NCBI GenBank assembly: GCA_025677835.1
Contig: JAIXMR010000089.1
Location: forward strand, 1 to 47,500
Source: Sporodiniella umbellata
Taxonomy: Eukaryota; Mucoromycota; Mucoromycetes; Mucorales; Rhizopodaceae
Reading direction: 5' to 3'
Length of the DNA stretch: 47,500 bases
Positions 1-12,252 of this stretch are shown piece after piece. A model generated the notes under the pieces. That model was not told the origin of the DNA. It saw nothing but the letters and a program-made list of their open reading frames with translations, and did no database searches. The position numbers and the translations under genes are program-made. Each line of letters opens with the position of its first letter. The stretch's first letter is position 1.

Positions 1-1020
1 ACACTTATTCAATTGAAAACTGTGTCAAAGAATCAGTCATTTTTTTTCGCTTTCCTGCATTTTAATAAGCATAAATGTTGTGTTTGAAACAAATCACAGG
101 CTTGGCAAAGATGGTGTTGAATAGAGGAGTAGTCGAATAAATACAAATTCTTGCAGTGTTCGTAGTATCTGACATAGGTGTCTATGGAATATTTGTGGCA
201 TTAAAAACTAAAAAAATACTATTATAAAAAAGTGTATTTTACCTAAAGTGTCCTTACATTTGCAACAAAAGATGTTTTTTTTTTTTTAAAAAAAAAGAGA
301 GAGTAGAATAAATACAGTCTGAAGGAGCTAAAGAAAAACCAATGTAAACCAAAATGGTAAATGTATGAGAGGCAAAGACCCCTAATCTTAGGATAAAAGA
401 AGTAGCATATAACTAAAACAATTCAATGAGTAGAGTATACCTTTAGCTACACAGAGAATATTTGTATTTAGCAATTGTATATAACAGTATATGTTAACAC
501 TTGCATGAATTTTCTTTTCCAAAATTGAAATATTTTTAAAACTTTACGTGAGTCATAAAATTTAAAGGGATCATGAGAAACAAGTAGCCATACGACATTG
601 CAGATAGAGTTATAACATCCAAATTGATAATGTACTGTATAAACTGACAATTTATCGGCACAGACGTAATCTCCTTAAGAAAAAAACATCGCAATATAGA
701 ACAGTCTTGAGTAAACAATATCACTTTTAATAATAGTATGTACAGAACAGTAAATTTTTTTAACAAAATAACTGTTTCAAAAGATGTATAAAATAGTGAA
801 AATTATATATTTTAAAAGATCCTGGTAGCTTTACTGAAAAAGTAAACTACGATAAAAAAGAGACCTGAAAATCTAGGTGCACATAAATTCTACAATGTCA
901 CCTAGTTTTTTCTCCATTTAGTTAAAGTTGTATACATTATTACTATACTACTACTCATAAGTACTCTATATCTATTTTTTTAAAGGGTAGTAACTGTAAA
1001 TATTGTAGCTGCTCTTTGGC

Positions 1021-1067
<47 letters not shown>

Positions 1068-1605
1068 CGTACAGTAGATGCTTCAATAAAGATTTCTTGT
1101 ATTTATTTACATGTAACTTATACTATAGTATTATTTGGGAGTAGCTAGTATTCAAACTTAACCTTCTGATTTTATTTTCAAAAAAGATGCAGAGATTCAA
1201 ATACATAGCGAGCAAAAATATATTGGTTTTTACGACTTTACTGAATCCCAGACTTTCAAGTTTTTTTTTTGTAGAAAATGTGAATGTTTCTGAATGTTAA
1301 AGTAAAACACAAAAATATATGAGAGAATTCAACTGAATATACATTGTTTTCCAGTAGATCGTCTATTATGATTGTATTTCGATACATATAGCTGCTTTAG
1401 ATAGATTAGCCTTGCATATAATTGCAACTACAAGTCTGATATATAGAACTACAGTTATACTTGGTAAGTATTTTCATGTTATAAATTTTTCACTTTTATT
1501 TTTAATTGGATTTTTCGACAAAAATATATGAGTAAAGGTACCGCATGAAAGACTCAAAACTTATTATTGATAGCCTATTTAATAATACAAAAACTCTTTG
1601 GACTT
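1..1605. other. AT-rich non-coding region downstream of the sterol-transfer gene
   Basis: No convincing coding sequence is visible. The short minus-strand frames at 468-766 have no family resemblance and sit in very AT-rich DNA. The stretch holds a T13A9 palindromic tract at 275-296, a TTA microsatellite at 1022-1064, and presumably the 3' UTR and terminator of the minus-strand gene ending at 1606. Confidence 0.6.
1022..1064. repeat. (TTA)n microsatellite, about 14 units
   Basis: Uninterrupted trinucleotide run seen directly in the sequence, in non-coding DNA. Confidence 0.95.
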
Positions 1606-4600
1606 TTATTGATGGGATAGTTCGGTAAGATAAAGGTTGCACATGTCTTTATCACAATTCAAGTTTTTGTCCTCTACCCAATTATAAAATTCCTTTTCAA
1701 ATATGTAGGCTTCCAAGGTATTGAGGATCCGCACAATAGACAAGACTTCATAACGAAGCGTGCCAATTTTTTCTTTAGAGTACCCTAAATCAAAAGCGAT
1801 CAATTTATGGTGTCTACTATTCCACGTATGGCTCCACGTTAATAAATCTGATCTATCGTTCTGAAATAACTTCAAAACAGCAGGATCGACATGACGGTTT
1901 AGAGCGGTCTTGTACTCTGTGATGTTGTTCATTTCTTCTAAATAAATTCCTTTCCAGCTAATTGGATTCTGCAAAAAACTAAAACACTTCTTTTGTATCC
2001 TAAATTGATATATTGTTAGGAGAAAAAATAGCACTATTAAGCCCAGATTAGAAAAAATAAGCCATTTCCATGACTTTGCTTTGAGGGCACTTTTCGGGAC
2101 ATTGTTCAGAGTCAGCGTTTTTGTCAAGCTCTCAGATGTTTTGTCAATATCCGAACTTATTTTCTGAGTGCTGCGTTTCTTTATAGTGCTTATAAGCGTA
2201 TTTATAGTTTCGGACATCCCTTTCAGAGATTCGTTTTTGATGATTTTTTTTGAAAACATATTTACTGACTTTAACCACTGTACACCGACAGAGCACAGAA
2301 GCTTTGACTTTCTAGAAGATATTCCAGTGATGCAATATTTAATTGCGGGCAGAAATGAATCAGAATAAGGTAAGTCTGGTGTTTTGGTTGTCACCAAAAC
2401 AACATATGAAAGCTGATCTCTTTTTACAAGAACTTGTTGAGTTTCAATTACTTCTGTTTGTTTCGCCTTTACTAGAGTACTTTTAGGTAGGTGTTGCACT
2501 AATATTACTTACCCATTGGATTGAATACCGGCATCATATACGTCAGCGTACGTTTTTTCTCTCCTTGTTTCTCACTTTCACCCCATTCGCTTATTTTGGG
2601 TTCGCCAAACCCTTTAATTTTGTTTAATTCGCTCCATATCTGCGAGTTGGAGAAAAGAGTGTCGAAAAGTTTTTTTGCGCTTATGTTCAATTCTATTTCT
2701 ACTTCTTTTTTTTCGAGATGGTCTTCGCAATCACAACTTTGCTGTTCAAAAACAATAGAAGAATTCTCTTCATCTTCGCTGGAAGAGCTGTTAGGAGTCT
2801 TATCCATTCCTTGTTTTTTTGATGTCCGCAATTGAACACTTTCATAAGCAGCTTTGAGTGCAGTATGAGCTGCAGAGTCATGTTCTCCAGTATATTTATC
2901 ATTCACATTTTTTTGTTTTAGCTCTATACTGTTTTTAGTTGTTAAAGGCGAAGGTTGCTGTACTTGTATTGTCAAGGGTGTAACAAAAGGATGAAGAGTG
3001 CTAGAGCTGGTGACATGATTTCTTGCTTTTGGCGTAGAGATTTCTTTCAATATATCATGTAAACTTTGTAAATCAGTAGTTTTTTGTGAAGAGACTACTT
3101 TTAGTTTTTCAGCCATTTTTTCGGCAGACAAGATACTTAAGAGGCCAAATACCAAGCCATTAAGCAAAACCCGTGCGCCATCTAAAGTGTTTTCAACCTT
3201 CACTGTATGGATTTTTTCTAAAGGAATCATGCACTAGGTTTTTTTTAGCTTAAATATGCGCTCAATGTACTTACCATTTGAAGATGAGTCATTAGTGTAC
3301 AGCTATAAAACCTTACATAGCTTTGTGTTATATAAAATGCTCCGCTATATCCCACTTTTTTGTTTTCGCTTGTGGAATTATACAATGACACCTTCATTAC
3401 TAAACAAATTCAGATTACAAAGTTTATCTTCTTAAAAAAACCCTACCATCTAGAACAACTTCATCCTTGGGTACACAGTCAAAGAGTTGTCGTAATTCTT
3501 GGTGTTTCAATGTCAAGGAGTAATTTTTGATATCAGGCGTAACAGTGTTTTTATACTTTGTTGGCCATACTGCTTCGGCGTTTGACTGCTGCTCAAGCAA
3601 ACCATCTTCAGGAACATAACTCCATGGAATTCCCCAAGAAAGAATACTACCTGATCCATTATTGTTGGTATCAGGTTTGGCATCTATAGCATGACTAGGA
3701 TTCTCTGCATTTTCAAGCATAGTACCAGTTAATAAAGACACGGTAAGAGAATGAAAAGTATTTTGATATGAAAGAATATCAGAAAATGAGTAAAAGCCAT
3801 CATTTGAGCGACTCATAAGTTCTGACGGGTATAATGGCGATTTTGGCCAACACTCCTTCCTTTGAGCTGTACACAGAATGTTTTGTTTATATTCTAGCGC
3901 TTCAGTCCACTCTTTTAAATCTTCATCTGTTTCTGCTTGTAAACAGAGAACACTTTAAGAGATTAGAGCGGTGAGTCATGTAAAGTGATCTAACCTTTTG
4001 TGGTGCACAATTTCAAAGTAGAAGCGTCTGTCTCCCTCTCCACTCTTTAAAGAGCACTCCGATATGAGTAGTCGATCACTCATTACAATATGTCCACTCT
4101 GTTTTTGAGCAGCCAAAATACCTATCCATCCGTTTTTTATAAAAAACCATCGCCTTGTCCATACAGATTTTGATGTGCGAAGGTTCAAATATCCGTGTTT
4201 TTCAGTAATGGTGAAAGCTTTTGGAGCTGGCGGTACTTCTTGCGAAATGGAATATCTTTTTAGAGATCGATGAGGGATTGATTGTTGCAGATGGCTTTCA
4301 GAGATCTGACAAAACTCCTTTGCGATTATATTTAACTGATAATTGCTTGCTGTTTTGCTCTTTTGTAGGCTTAGTATATAAAAAGATTGCTTATAAACTT
4401 ACTTCCTCTAGCCAACGCATCCATCCAGATAGCTTCATTTTTATAAAGCTAAAAGCCCTTTGAGTATCTTCTATATCATCGACAAATGCGTTTATCGCAT
4501 TTGTAAAAGAGTGAACTATAATCTGCTCTATCTTTGATTTGATTGAAGCTAGTTTTATAAAATACTCGCCGCTTTGTTTTACATAAAGCTTTTTTAACTC

Positions 4601-5260
4601 ATGCATTTGAAAGGCATCTTCTCTTAAGGCACTAGCTTCCTTTTGTTTACTTTGTGAAAAGTATCGGCTCAAATGGTTTTCATATTTGTCTAGGAGTCTT
4701 TCAAATTGTTTTTTACTTTCCTATTATAGGTTTACAAACGTAAGAATCTTTCAAAAACAGAAAAAAGAGTCTTTTCCTACTTTAAAATCTTTCAGATCCT
4801 GCTTTACTAGTTTTTGTAGAGGATTAAAGAGTACATCTTCCATTGTTGATGTAAAATTATTTTTGTAGACTAAGGTTGACTGAAATGTTTCTGCAAAGTT
4901 ATTAACAACCTTATACGCCATGTTTGAATCTACTTGAAAGTTAATTCCATCCTTATAAATGTCATCAAGATAAGATACCATCAGCTGCGGACAAGAAAGA
5001 TGCTTTACATAGAGACATTGCTAATATCTGAGACTCTTTTAAAAAATATTGCTCAGTATTTGTTTAATATCAAATAGTATTTTACTTGCTATATTATCCA
5101 AATAGCTTTTCAACGATTTAGTAAAGCAATCTATCCATTTCTCATATTGATCAATTTGCTCTTCCATTAGTATAGCATTAGCTCTCCAAGCTGGGGAATC
5201 AGAAACAATGTCATAGAGAGTAATGACTTTAGTTGGTAGAGAGATCAAACACCTTTTCAT
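1606..5260 (-). CDS. Sip3/Lam-type BAR-PH-GRAM-VASt sterol-transfer protein, multi-exon
   Basis: Family role: StART-like (VASt) sterol carrier anchored in the ER at membrane contact sites. Exons deduced on the minus strand: 5260 to about 5080, about 5000-4781, 4720-4403, 4359-3995, 3952-3447, 3399-3275, 3233-2513 and 2471-1606. The last five join in frame to 860 codons plus stop. Domains in order: a BAR-like coiled region starting at SDSPAWRAN and including DLKDFK|ESKKQFERLLDKYE across a splice; a PH domain (SVWTRRWFFIKNGW to AETDEDLKEW); a GRAM part (GYSGAFYITQSYVRFYS, then IPLEKIHTV); an acidic Ser-rich linker; a VASt domain (from ELNISAKKLFDTLF through TPDLPYSDSF); and one membrane segment (WLIFSNLGLIVLFFLLTIY), followed by about 100 residues. 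Introns are very short, 41-66 nt. The first exon junction (about 5080/5000) and the start codon are not resolved; the same frame stays open up to 5419. Family assignment is firm, but the yeast orthologue (Sip3 or Lam1/3) is not decided. Confidence 0.8.
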
Positions 5261-5439
5261 GAAAACACAAAGCGAATGCAACAGAGAATAAAATACACTG
5301 CATGAATTTTCGTTATTATTACGCACAATTAAATCTAGTTCCACTGTGCCTTTTTTTTCAAACACCGCAAACTCGGTTCTGTTTTTATATAACTGAAAAA
5401 GACCAAAGTCCAATAGCACAAAGCAGACAGCTTGATTTT

Positions 5440-6565
5440 TTGCTCATTATAGAGAAGTCTGTAGAATAAACACATTTGAAAACAAAACCACTGATTTGGT
5501 ATAAATCAAAGAGTGCTTCACTGACTATCAGTTTGGCCATTTATCCGCAGCCATTTCGTATAATAGGCCCTTGTTCATGCTAGTTGAAGCTCAATACGAA
5601 AACTAGTTTTTACTTGATCTATAGCCGGAATCGATTACATAACTTTGCCAAGCTTAACTCGTTTATAAACTTTGTAGTGCATGCCTTTATACATGTTCAA
5701 AATATGCACTCGTAACACATAAGGTTTGCAATCTCTCACTGGCTGTTCGCTATTAATTTAGGCAGCGTACATAGTGTACTATGCTATATGTCATTAAGAC
5801 TAATCTATATTTTTTAAACGATAGATTAGTGTTAAATAACCCATTGTTTAAGATGATATAAGACTCAAAGCAAGTACTGAGTGTGCTTTTCTTAACTTCA
5901 AGAGTTTTTTTGCATTTACTTTAGGGCAATCTGTAAAAGTAAAACAACCATTCTGAGCTTTATAAGTGTACAGAAAAAAATAAGACATAAAGATCAAGAT
6001 GAAATACCAGACACTTGTTTCATGCTTTTACAAAATCTCCCTTTGGTATCCCCTTTTTTTTTTTTTTTTTTTTTTTTTGTCCCGTTTTTTCTTTTAAAAT
6101 GGTTTGATTGGCTGTTGGTCCTTTTAACCCCTTAATTAGACATTTTTATAAGCCCAAGAAACTTGTATAACCCTTATTTCTTGATTATCAAGTATCTCGG
6201 TAAATGTTTTTTTTTTACTAAACTTCAAAGTTGTTTGAATATCGCTATTGTCTTTGGTCACGCTGAAATTATTGCTTTGTATCTCTCTTATGGAATTGTT
6301 CTATGTCTACTTATTGATGGTCATGCTTGTTTAGCCGAGGGTTAATATTTACGTGAGCTGAATCTCTTTTTTTAATAAGTAAATTTCTTTAATTGACTTT
6401 TTTGTGGCTATAGTACTGTTTTAGAGACATTTGAAAAAAGAAAAAAGGAGGACCAAAAATTTACTGTAGAAAATTAAAGCATCAGATTTAAAGTACGGAA
6501 CTTCAAGTACAGATTATTATTTTTACTTTTTTTTTTTTTTTTTTTTGGAATCACCTACTAGAGCT
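5440..6565. promoter_or_regulatory. Intergenic region between divergent genes
   Basis: Lies between the minus-strand sterol-transfer gene and plus-strand PIG-U, so it should hold both promoters. It contains T20 (about 6055-6078) and T18 (about 6529-6546) tracts, the second just upstream of the PIG-U start. A 60-codon frame at 6163 resembles nothing known to me. Confidence 0.4.
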
Positions 6566-8216
6566 ATGATACAGAGCCCAAGAGTACTTTACGTCTCAGG
6601 CTTTTTGATTCGGCTTGCACTTTTTGGCTTTACTTCAGTCATTGATACTTTAAGTCAGCGTGTTGAGTTAACTACACCCGTGACTAGCTTCAAGCGATGT
6701 AATGAACGATAAACAAACAAAAGTCATGTTCTAATCCACAAAAACCGGACATTTCAGTGACAGAAGGTGTCTTTTTGTATAATAGCAGCATTCCACCTTA
6801 TGATGGCGGTGTGTTTCATCAGGTATATTGATTTGTTCAGATTGTCGTTTTGGGCTCCTCTTTTTTCTTTTTCTTTTTTTTTCTTTTACTAAGTCATGTT
6901 TAGTCACCTTTATTGCTCTGTCTTTTCTCGTTCATCACTGTATATGTACCCTATTTTATTCCCCTTATATATGCTGCACTTGATTTGAGCATCGCCTATG
7001 CATTGTCGCTTATTACTGAACTCAAACAAAAAAGACCTAGTCCGAATCTTAAAGACGAGACATTTATCTCTCCCCATACTGTTGCTGCCCTTTATTTGTT
7101 CAATCCTTTTTCAATCCTGTCTTGTGCCTCGCGTTCTACCCTTTTGTTTACCAACCTTAGTGTGATATTAGCTACTTTAAGTATACTCAAAGGTAAAGCG
7201 TCATGTAGTGAGTAACTTTGATTAACTGATCAACCTCGACTTTTAGATCGTACTAGACGCGCTATGTTCTGGTCAGCTATGGCTGTTTATTTAAGTCTGT
7301 ACCCAGCCATGCTCTTACCTGGATTTCTGCTTTTTACTAAAAAGGTATACTTGTCAATTGTCAAGAGTTTTATTTATACCTTTTTTTATATATCTATTTA
7401 TTAGAAATCACTTTGTATTGGTTTATTCATATGTTTTCTTTCGCTCTTGTTTGGTTTCTCTAGACTGATTGTAGGTTCATGGGATTTTGTTGAATCTACC
7501 TACGGAACAATGTAAGCTTTTTTTTTTAGTTCCTTTTGGAATCATCTTGTTAAAAAAGATTTTTTCTCGCAGACTCTTTTTATCTGACCTGACGCCTAAT
7601 GTGGGATTGTTTTGGTACTTTTTTATCGAGCTTTTTGACCAATTCCGATCCTTCTTTATGCTTGTCTTTCAGTTTCATGCATTTATATTTACACTGCCTG
7701 TTTGCATCAAGTTTAGGTAAAAAAAACAGAAACAAAAAACAAAAACCAAAAAAAAAACTGGAAAAGTTAGTAATCTGACCTACATATTATAGTCATCAAC
7801 CACTCTTTGCTGTTGCCATTCTTTGCGGTATTATGGGCATTTTCAAAAGCTATCCTTCGATCAGTGATACTACGCTTTACTTAGGGCTTTTGTCTACTCA
7901 TTATGAAATTGTTCCATGTAAATCCATTGCCTTTAGATTTGTGCTTTTTGCTCTAACCTTTTTTTTTTCTTTTGTAGACTGTCGTCAAAAGTTTTTGATA
8001 TTTAATCTTTTTGCTTATGGCTCTGTTTTATCGCCTATTTTTTGGCATCTTTGGATATATGCTGGTAGTGGCAATGCGAATTTCTTTTATGCCATTACTT
8101 TAGTCTATAACTTTGCCCAAATATTCTTATTGATTGAATGTGTTTATGGAGCATTACGCAGAGAATTTGATATTAATCATCCTGAGGCTATAGGGAAACC
8201 CGTTGTTCAAAAATAA
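6566..8216 (+). CDS. GPI transamidase subunit PIG-U (Gab1/Cdc91 family)
   Basis: Multi-spanning ER membrane subunit of the complex that attaches GPI anchors to proteins. Eight exons: 6566-6698, 6758-6822, 6904-7192, 7247-7344, 7405-7511, 7573-7716, 7793-7917 and 7978-8216. They join in frame to 399 residues, close to the family's usual size of about 400. Hallmarks after splicing: EGVFLYNSSIPPYDGGVFHQ, LFNPFSILSCASRSTLLF, SWDFVESTYGT, LTPNVGLFWYFFIELFDQF, IFKSYPSISD and FWHLWIYAGSGNANFFYAIT. Many hydrophobic helices run throughout. It is convergent with the acyltransferase gene, with only 42 bp between the two stop codons. The start is the first ATG in frame with the conserved N-terminal helix. 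Confidence 0.93.
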
Positions 8217-8258
8217 AAAAAAAAGAAAAAAAATAGAAAAAGAATCAACAATCTTTAT

Positions 8259-10004
8259 CTAGCCTTCAAAACACCATTCATATTGTTTTGCTAATGCTTT
8301 TTTCTTTGAACGTAATTTGGATACGTCATTGAACTGTTTGACACGTTGACGCAAAGCCAGCCAGACAACATGTATATCGTCGTTTTTGGATTTATAGGTC
8401 TTGATCAGCTGACGTACTTGATCCAAACAAGCTGTTCTTAATTTCTTTAGCTCCAAAATCCGCTCCTTACGACGCCACATGCCTCTACCCAAGACGACTG
8501 CATCAAACAGACGCCAGCGACCTTGAAGGTCTTTGAGATTTTCATAACGTTCATCGATAGAGACCACGTGATACCACATGAAGATACCCAAAGTGGCAAG
8601 TGCACAAAAGAAACCAAAGAAGGTACCATTGAAGAGCGAAAACCAACCCCAAACAAAGGCAAGCAGGTAAATGATGGGCACAAGTACAATACCAAAAAAG
8701 ATCTTGTTCTGTGCCCGCACTTCTTCGTAAATCTCACATCGACCAGCAAAATAACCGGCAACGTATAGGGGTAGATGTGCCAAAAGGCCAGGAAAGAACA
8801 AGGGAAGGTCGATCAGACTGGCTGCTGTACGTCGCATCAACTCAACCGTGGTCGAAACGGCAGTAATTTCTTTTTCGTTGTATTTGGCAATATGACTGTC
8901 GATGAGTGATAATGACTCAAGTTCAAGTTTATAAACCACCAAACTCTTTTGAAGTTTAGCGAGCTGTACATCCTCTTTCATCAAAGTATTCATCCCATTG
9001 ATCAAACTTTGATACAAAATCAATAAAATATTTTCTAGAAAGTTTTATCTACATACCTTTGTGTGATGGGTATATAATCCTGAATGGAACTGTTTTCTCC
9101 TGGAAAGAGCAACCATCGAATCATGTCAGCAGCATGTTTGCTTTCCCAGTCAGGTGCATTGACTGTGATCTTTTCAATGGCTACTTCTACTGCCCTTGTG
9201 AGTTCTTTGGCGGCGGCTTTGGAGTCTTGTAGATAAAGAGGCAGATAAGGCTCAACAGAAATAGGCTTACCGTATCTTGTAAAAGTGTGAGTATAATAGA
9301 ATAAAACTGAATATTCAGAAAAAAAAAAAAAAGAAAAAAACTTACTTTACAATGACTATACTTCGATATTTTGATTTTTCTGGATAAACAATGCCAACAG
9401 GTAAGATTGGTGCAAATTGACCTTGACCACTTTCATGTACTAATTTGGCGTACTCCAAAGCAGCCTAAGAAAATTAGATACGGTAAGTAGCTATATATCT
9501 GGGTTTTGGGAGACTTACAAAACTAGTCCCATCTTTGAAAGTACCAAGACGAGGTAAGGTATGACTTGTACCTTCAGGAAATACAGCCACAGCCTCACCT
9601 AGTTTTAATACATCAAAAGTAGCACGGTATAATAAAGCGTTTTTCTTGGTCTTTCTGTCCACGGGTACTACGCCACAGTCGTTTAAAAAGGCAGCGGCAT
9701 AAGGCGATTTGAACATGGAGTCTTTTGCCCAGTAGTGAAGTCTACGCTTTTTGGGGAACGTAACTGAAAGTACAGCAGGGTCTACGATCATATTGTGGTG
9801 TGTTGCAGCTCTGTAGTTTGAATTATAATGTGATAAGTGTTGAAGGCTAATTCAAAGAAACACAATAAATGAAATTTACATGATCAAAGGCTGTTGGGTT
9901 GAAGGCACATTGGCAACGTCTTCTAATTGAACATCTGAAAAGAAAGACCAAAGAGCACTTCTCGATATTAAACAGACAAGCTCATGATTGTATCCAAAAG
10001 GCAT
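8259..10004 (-). CDS. Glycerol-3-phosphate O-acyltransferase (Gpt2/Sct1-type, PlsC domain)
   Basis: Catalyses acylation of glycerol-3-phosphate (family members also use dihydroxyacetone phosphate), the first step of phospholipid and triacylglycerol synthesis in the ER. Exons on the minus strand: 10004-9880, 9810-9519, 9464-9346, 9275-9057 and 9006-8259. They join in frame to 500 residues. The PlsC HX4D motif is seen as THHNMIVDP near residue 45, and FPEGTSHTLPRLGTFKDGTSF lies about 75 residues later. VEPYLPLYLQD follows the catalytic domain. Two or more membrane segments lie around LPLFFPGLLAHLPLYVAGYF and FGIVLVPIIYLLAFVWGWF. The C-terminus is basic and helical. The N-terminus (start MPFGYNHELVC) is short relative to yeast Gpt2, whose catalytic domain also begins near the N-terminus. 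The start is chosen because the frame is open from this ATG through conserved sequence. Confidence 0.9.
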
Positions 10005-11081
10005 TTTTGTATATATAAATATATGTTTATCTATATTTATGCGTATATTCTAGATACCAAGAGAAAAAAAAAATTAAAAAAAGAAAACGTGAAACTAATT
10101 ATTATGGGTCTTTTATATGATTGGCTTGTTTTTAGGAACAAGCCGTTTTGTTTTCTTGAACACTTTTTCAAAGAGTGATTTTATGATTGAAACATACGAA
10201 AAGACGTAGAAAAAGATGGAGGCAGCATACTATGATTGAAGAGACTTGAAAAAAAAAAAAAAAAAAAAACAGAATTCTGTAGCTTGGTTTATACTGGGCT
10301 CATTTGACTTTGTATATTTTAGGCATAAAAAACATTTGATTAACAAATTTTGGGGGTGCCTTCCTTTTTTAGTTGCATCAATGTAAATTGAGACGAAAGC
10401 ACGTGCCAATTGCGCCATTGAACGTATGGAGTTTTCTTTTTTTTTTTTTTTTTTTTGTAGGCAAAGAAGTGATTTCACAAGGTCTGTATAGCAAAAACTA
10501 GAGAAAAAGGGCTCAATATTGCACTTTTGTTTTTGGATTCTATGCAAGACGAGTGTAAAATATTTGAGGGTAAAAGTCAGCCAATCTATGTTGAGAGCAA
10601 ATGACCTAATCATAGTTTACACTTGTTTTAAACAGAGTATTTACAAGATTAGGAGAAAAACTGTATGTGGCAATAAGCCAACTTTTTTTTTAATCGAGTC
10701 TCCTGTTGACAACGACTGTCAGAGAAAGGAGAGTCTCTGGGTACAAAAAGTAGGCGTGTGTGACGTCGAGCAGATAAATGTCAAATAGCGGTACTCAATG
10801 TAATTTTCTATCCGTATTTTGTTCTCCGCCAATGAAATATAACATCTCACTTTTTCAGAGCACTATGGATTGTGAACCGCATTGGTTTATAAACCATTGA
10901 GAGACGAACAGGTTATAAAAGCGATTTCAAACAAGCGATAGCCTTAGAAAGACAAAAAATAAAAATAAATGAAAAAGGTGTTTTAGAACAAGAAAAATGA
11001 AGTTAATTTATGTACAATCAATGAAAAAGAAAGGAGATAAAAGGGAATAGAGAGGGTATGATGTGTGGTGTAGAAGTAGGA
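10005..11081. other. Non-coding stretch with poly(A)/(T) tracts
   Basis: Upstream side of the acyltransferase gene. Frames at 10230-10613 (-) and 10519-10788 (+) consist partly of translated homopolymer and match no family. There is an A22 tract at about 10249-10269 and a T20 tract at about 10437-10456. No gene is supported. Confidence 0.5.
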
Positions 11082-11367
11082 CTATGAAAACCAATGATAA
11101 ATCCTTTTGAACATATTGGAGCGGGAGAATGTCTTTTTCAGTTTGGGAAGATGAAAACGAAACATGGACGGTGGCTTTTTAATAAAATCATCTTCAGCCA
11201 ATTCCATCTCGAAAGGAGTATCGTCCCATCGCTTGGTGACGTCCATGGGTCTAAAATGGCTTGAGGTACGTGGTGAAGATTGGTTGCTATGGCTACTCTG
11301 ATCAGCCGAATGGATGGAGAAAGACAAAGACGGTAATGATTTATGGTGTTTATGCTGTGTCTCTTGC

Positions 11368-11369
<2 letters not shown>
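11082..11369 (-). CDS. Small Ser/His-rich hypothetical protein (95 aa)
   Basis: Not recognised. The frame starts with MQETQHKHHKSLPSLSFSIH, has an acidic centre (FEMELAEDDFI) and ends in a basic, aromatic segment (FHLPKLKKTFSRSNMFKRIY). Composition is unlike the translated homopolymer around it, and the stop is followed by AT-rich DNA typical of a 3' UTR. It starts directly next to an AAT microsatellite, so that repeat would form the 5' leader. A further upstream exon is possible. Existence is plausible, function unknown. Confidence 0.4.

Positions 11370-11398
<29 letters not shown>
11369..11398. repeat. (AAT)n microsatellite, about 9 units
   Basis: Trinucleotide run directly abutting the start codon of the minus-strand 95-aa frame. 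Confidence 0.9.
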
Positions 11399-11401
<3 letters not shown>

Positions 11402-12218
11402 GTAAACAAATAAAAGAAAGAAAACAAGAAAAACTTTTTAGAAGCCATCTTTTATAGAGAATGGTTACACGTGCAGGTACTCCTACTCTGTTCTCTCACC
11501 AGCACGTGCGGGCCTCTGTGTCAGTGTTACACATATTATGTTCAAGTAGTCAAAGTATTAATTAAGGACATCGGACAGTGCAGAAAAAAAAAATTTTTTA
11601 TGTATTTTATTTTTTATATTTTTCCTTATTTCCCTTTTTTAATATTTTCCATTTTCCCTTCTCCCTTATTTGGTGTTCCAGTCTAATTAAACGTTTATTA
11701 AACAAATAGAAACACGGACCTGGGCAGGGGGCGGTTGATGAATTACGTGTCCTTTGCTTTCAAAACGTCGGTTTTCTAATCCTTGGGAACCATAGATGGC
11801 CTGTGAGGGTCCAGTCTGTCGGTATCTGTAGCGAGCTGTTAAGAGTCCAATCCATCCCTAAGAAAAACACAAGGAAACTGCATACGCTTAGATTGTTTTA
11901 TTCTTTTATTTTTTTTCTCGTCGTCTCGTTATCACTTTTCCCGATTATCAGCATACAAAGAAATAAGCAAAGAACTATTTTTTTGTTTGTTTTAAACAAT
12001 TAACCTTTATTTTGTTTTTCATGTACATAACTGATGGTCTGGTTCTAGATTTTTTTTTTAAAAAAAAAAGAGAGAGTAGACCGCGAGCTGAATAGCCTAC
12101 AAAAACTATTTACCCAACACAGTCCTAATAAAGCACAAGAGGGTTACTATTTTATTGTCGAATTTCGGTGCAAATAAGAATGTTTTCAAAGTTGTGTGGC
12201 CGTTTTTAGAAAACGGAC

Positions 12219-12252
<34 letters not shown>

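Noticed and set aside
1022..1064. Tandem repeat considered as a CRISPR-like or telomeric array
   Set aside because: Simple trinucleotide microsatellite without spacers; no telomeric motif; the organism is eukaryotic.
6163..6345. 60-codon frame upstream of PIG-U
   Set aside because: Reading does not join in frame to the PIG-U exons and resembles no known N-terminus.
10230..10613. 127-codon minus-strand frame
   Set aside because: Includes poly-Phe and poly-Lys from homopolymers; no recognisable domain.
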